A stretch of 5,383 bases of DNA from Erysipelotrichaceae bacterium (GTDB taxonomy: Bacteria > Bacillota_I > Bacilli_A > Erysipelotrichales > Erysipelotrichaceae), in the NCBI GenBank assembly GCA_024681275.1, contig JAILBD010000179.1, positions 1-5,383 on the forward strand, written 5' to 3'. This document shows, piece after piece, positions 5,250 through 5,383 of the stretch. The translations under genes were made by a program, and so were the position numbers. Below the pieces are notes generated by a model, which was not told where the DNA came from, did not search any database, and was given only the letters and a program-made list of their open reading frames with translations. Numbering within the stretch: the first letter of the stretch is position 1; every line of letters begins with the position of its first letter.

Positions 5250-5383
5250 ATGAAAAGACTAAGTATTGAAGCAGAACAAATAATGAAAGAACGTTTTGGA
5301 AAAGACAGCGTGATCGCTTTAGCAACAGAAGAAAATGGAATCCCATATGTCCGTTATGTGAATGCATATTATGAGGATGAATG
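5250..5383 (+). CDS. pyridoxamine-5'-phosphate-oxidase-like (PNPOx split-barrel) protein, 5' part
   Basis: The first 44 codons of a gene run off the right edge. The start MKRLSIEAEQ is followed by a helix and then FGKDSVIALAT and GIPYVRYVNAYY, the first beta-strands typical of small PNPOx-like split-barrel proteins in Bacillota, which bind FMN or other flavins and are often listed as general stress or uncharacterised proteins. True PdxH activity is not implied. The ribosome binding site is only a weak GAAGAG at 5239-5244. The gap to rlmD is 24 bases with no terminator, so read-through is likely. Composition is clearly more A+T-rich than upstream (about 35-37% G+C by hand count), and codons such as CTA, ATA, AGT and TTA appear that neighbours seldom use. 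With so few residues the family call is moderate. Confidence 0.62.
   Translation, partial: MKRLSIEAEQIMKERFGKDSVIALATEENGIPYVRYVNAYYEDE

Noticed and set aside
1..5383. A defence system, mobile element, CRISPR array or RNA gene
   Set aside because: I looked for direct repeats, terminal inverted repeats, transposase motifs, tRNA-like cloverleafs and toxin-antitoxin pairs and saw none; every sizeable open frame is accounted for by recognised families.

Overview
The window looks like an ordinary chromosomal stretch of a Gram-positive, probably anaerobic Bacillota (Firmicutes). An Erysipelotrichia or related gut lineage is my best guess, not a firm assignment. The evidence is a SpoIIE-type phosphatase, a PrsW protease, a DUF4298 protein, an EFR1-type flavodoxin/ferredoxin, strong Shine-Dalgarno sites and TGA used as a stop. 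All eight genes lie on the + strand and are tightly packed. Base composition is near half G+C until about 5226, then becomes clearly A+T-rich. I see no IS element, CRISPR array, tRNA, rRNA or phage gene.

Layout. (1) 1-621 is the 3' part of a PP2C/SpoIIE-family serine phosphatase, cut by the left edge. (2) After a short gap with a possible extended -10 promoter comes a two-gene unit: a class-I amidotransferase-like peptidase C26 (688-1386) and the membrane protease PrsW (1400-2131). It is closed by a clear Rho-independent terminator at 2152-2179. (3) From 2241 to the right edge runs a second unit with gaps of 1 to 24 bases: a YbaK/ProX-type aminoacyl-tRNA deacylase-like protein, a DUF4298 protein, an EFR1-type flavodoxin/2[4Fe-4S] ferredoxin, the Fe-S 23S rRNA m5U methyltransferase RlmD (RlmCD in Bacillus), and the start of a pyridoxamine-5'-phosphate-oxidase-like protein.

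How the genes may work together. The first two units contain signalling-type proteins: a partner-switching phosphatase and a protease of the family that starts anti-sigma-factor destruction. No sigma or anti-sigma gene is visible, so any link between them is inference. The third unit mixes translation quality control (YbaK-like, RlmD) with redox proteins (EFR1, PNPOx-like). RlmD needs an Fe-S cluster, but a working link with EFR1 is only a guess.

I did not find a convincing new multi-gene system. The points most worth checking are a roughly five-fold excess of GATC, an apparent Lys-to-Asn change at the YbaK active-site position, a hairpin that would mask the ribosome binding site of the EFR1 gene, and the composition change near the right edge.
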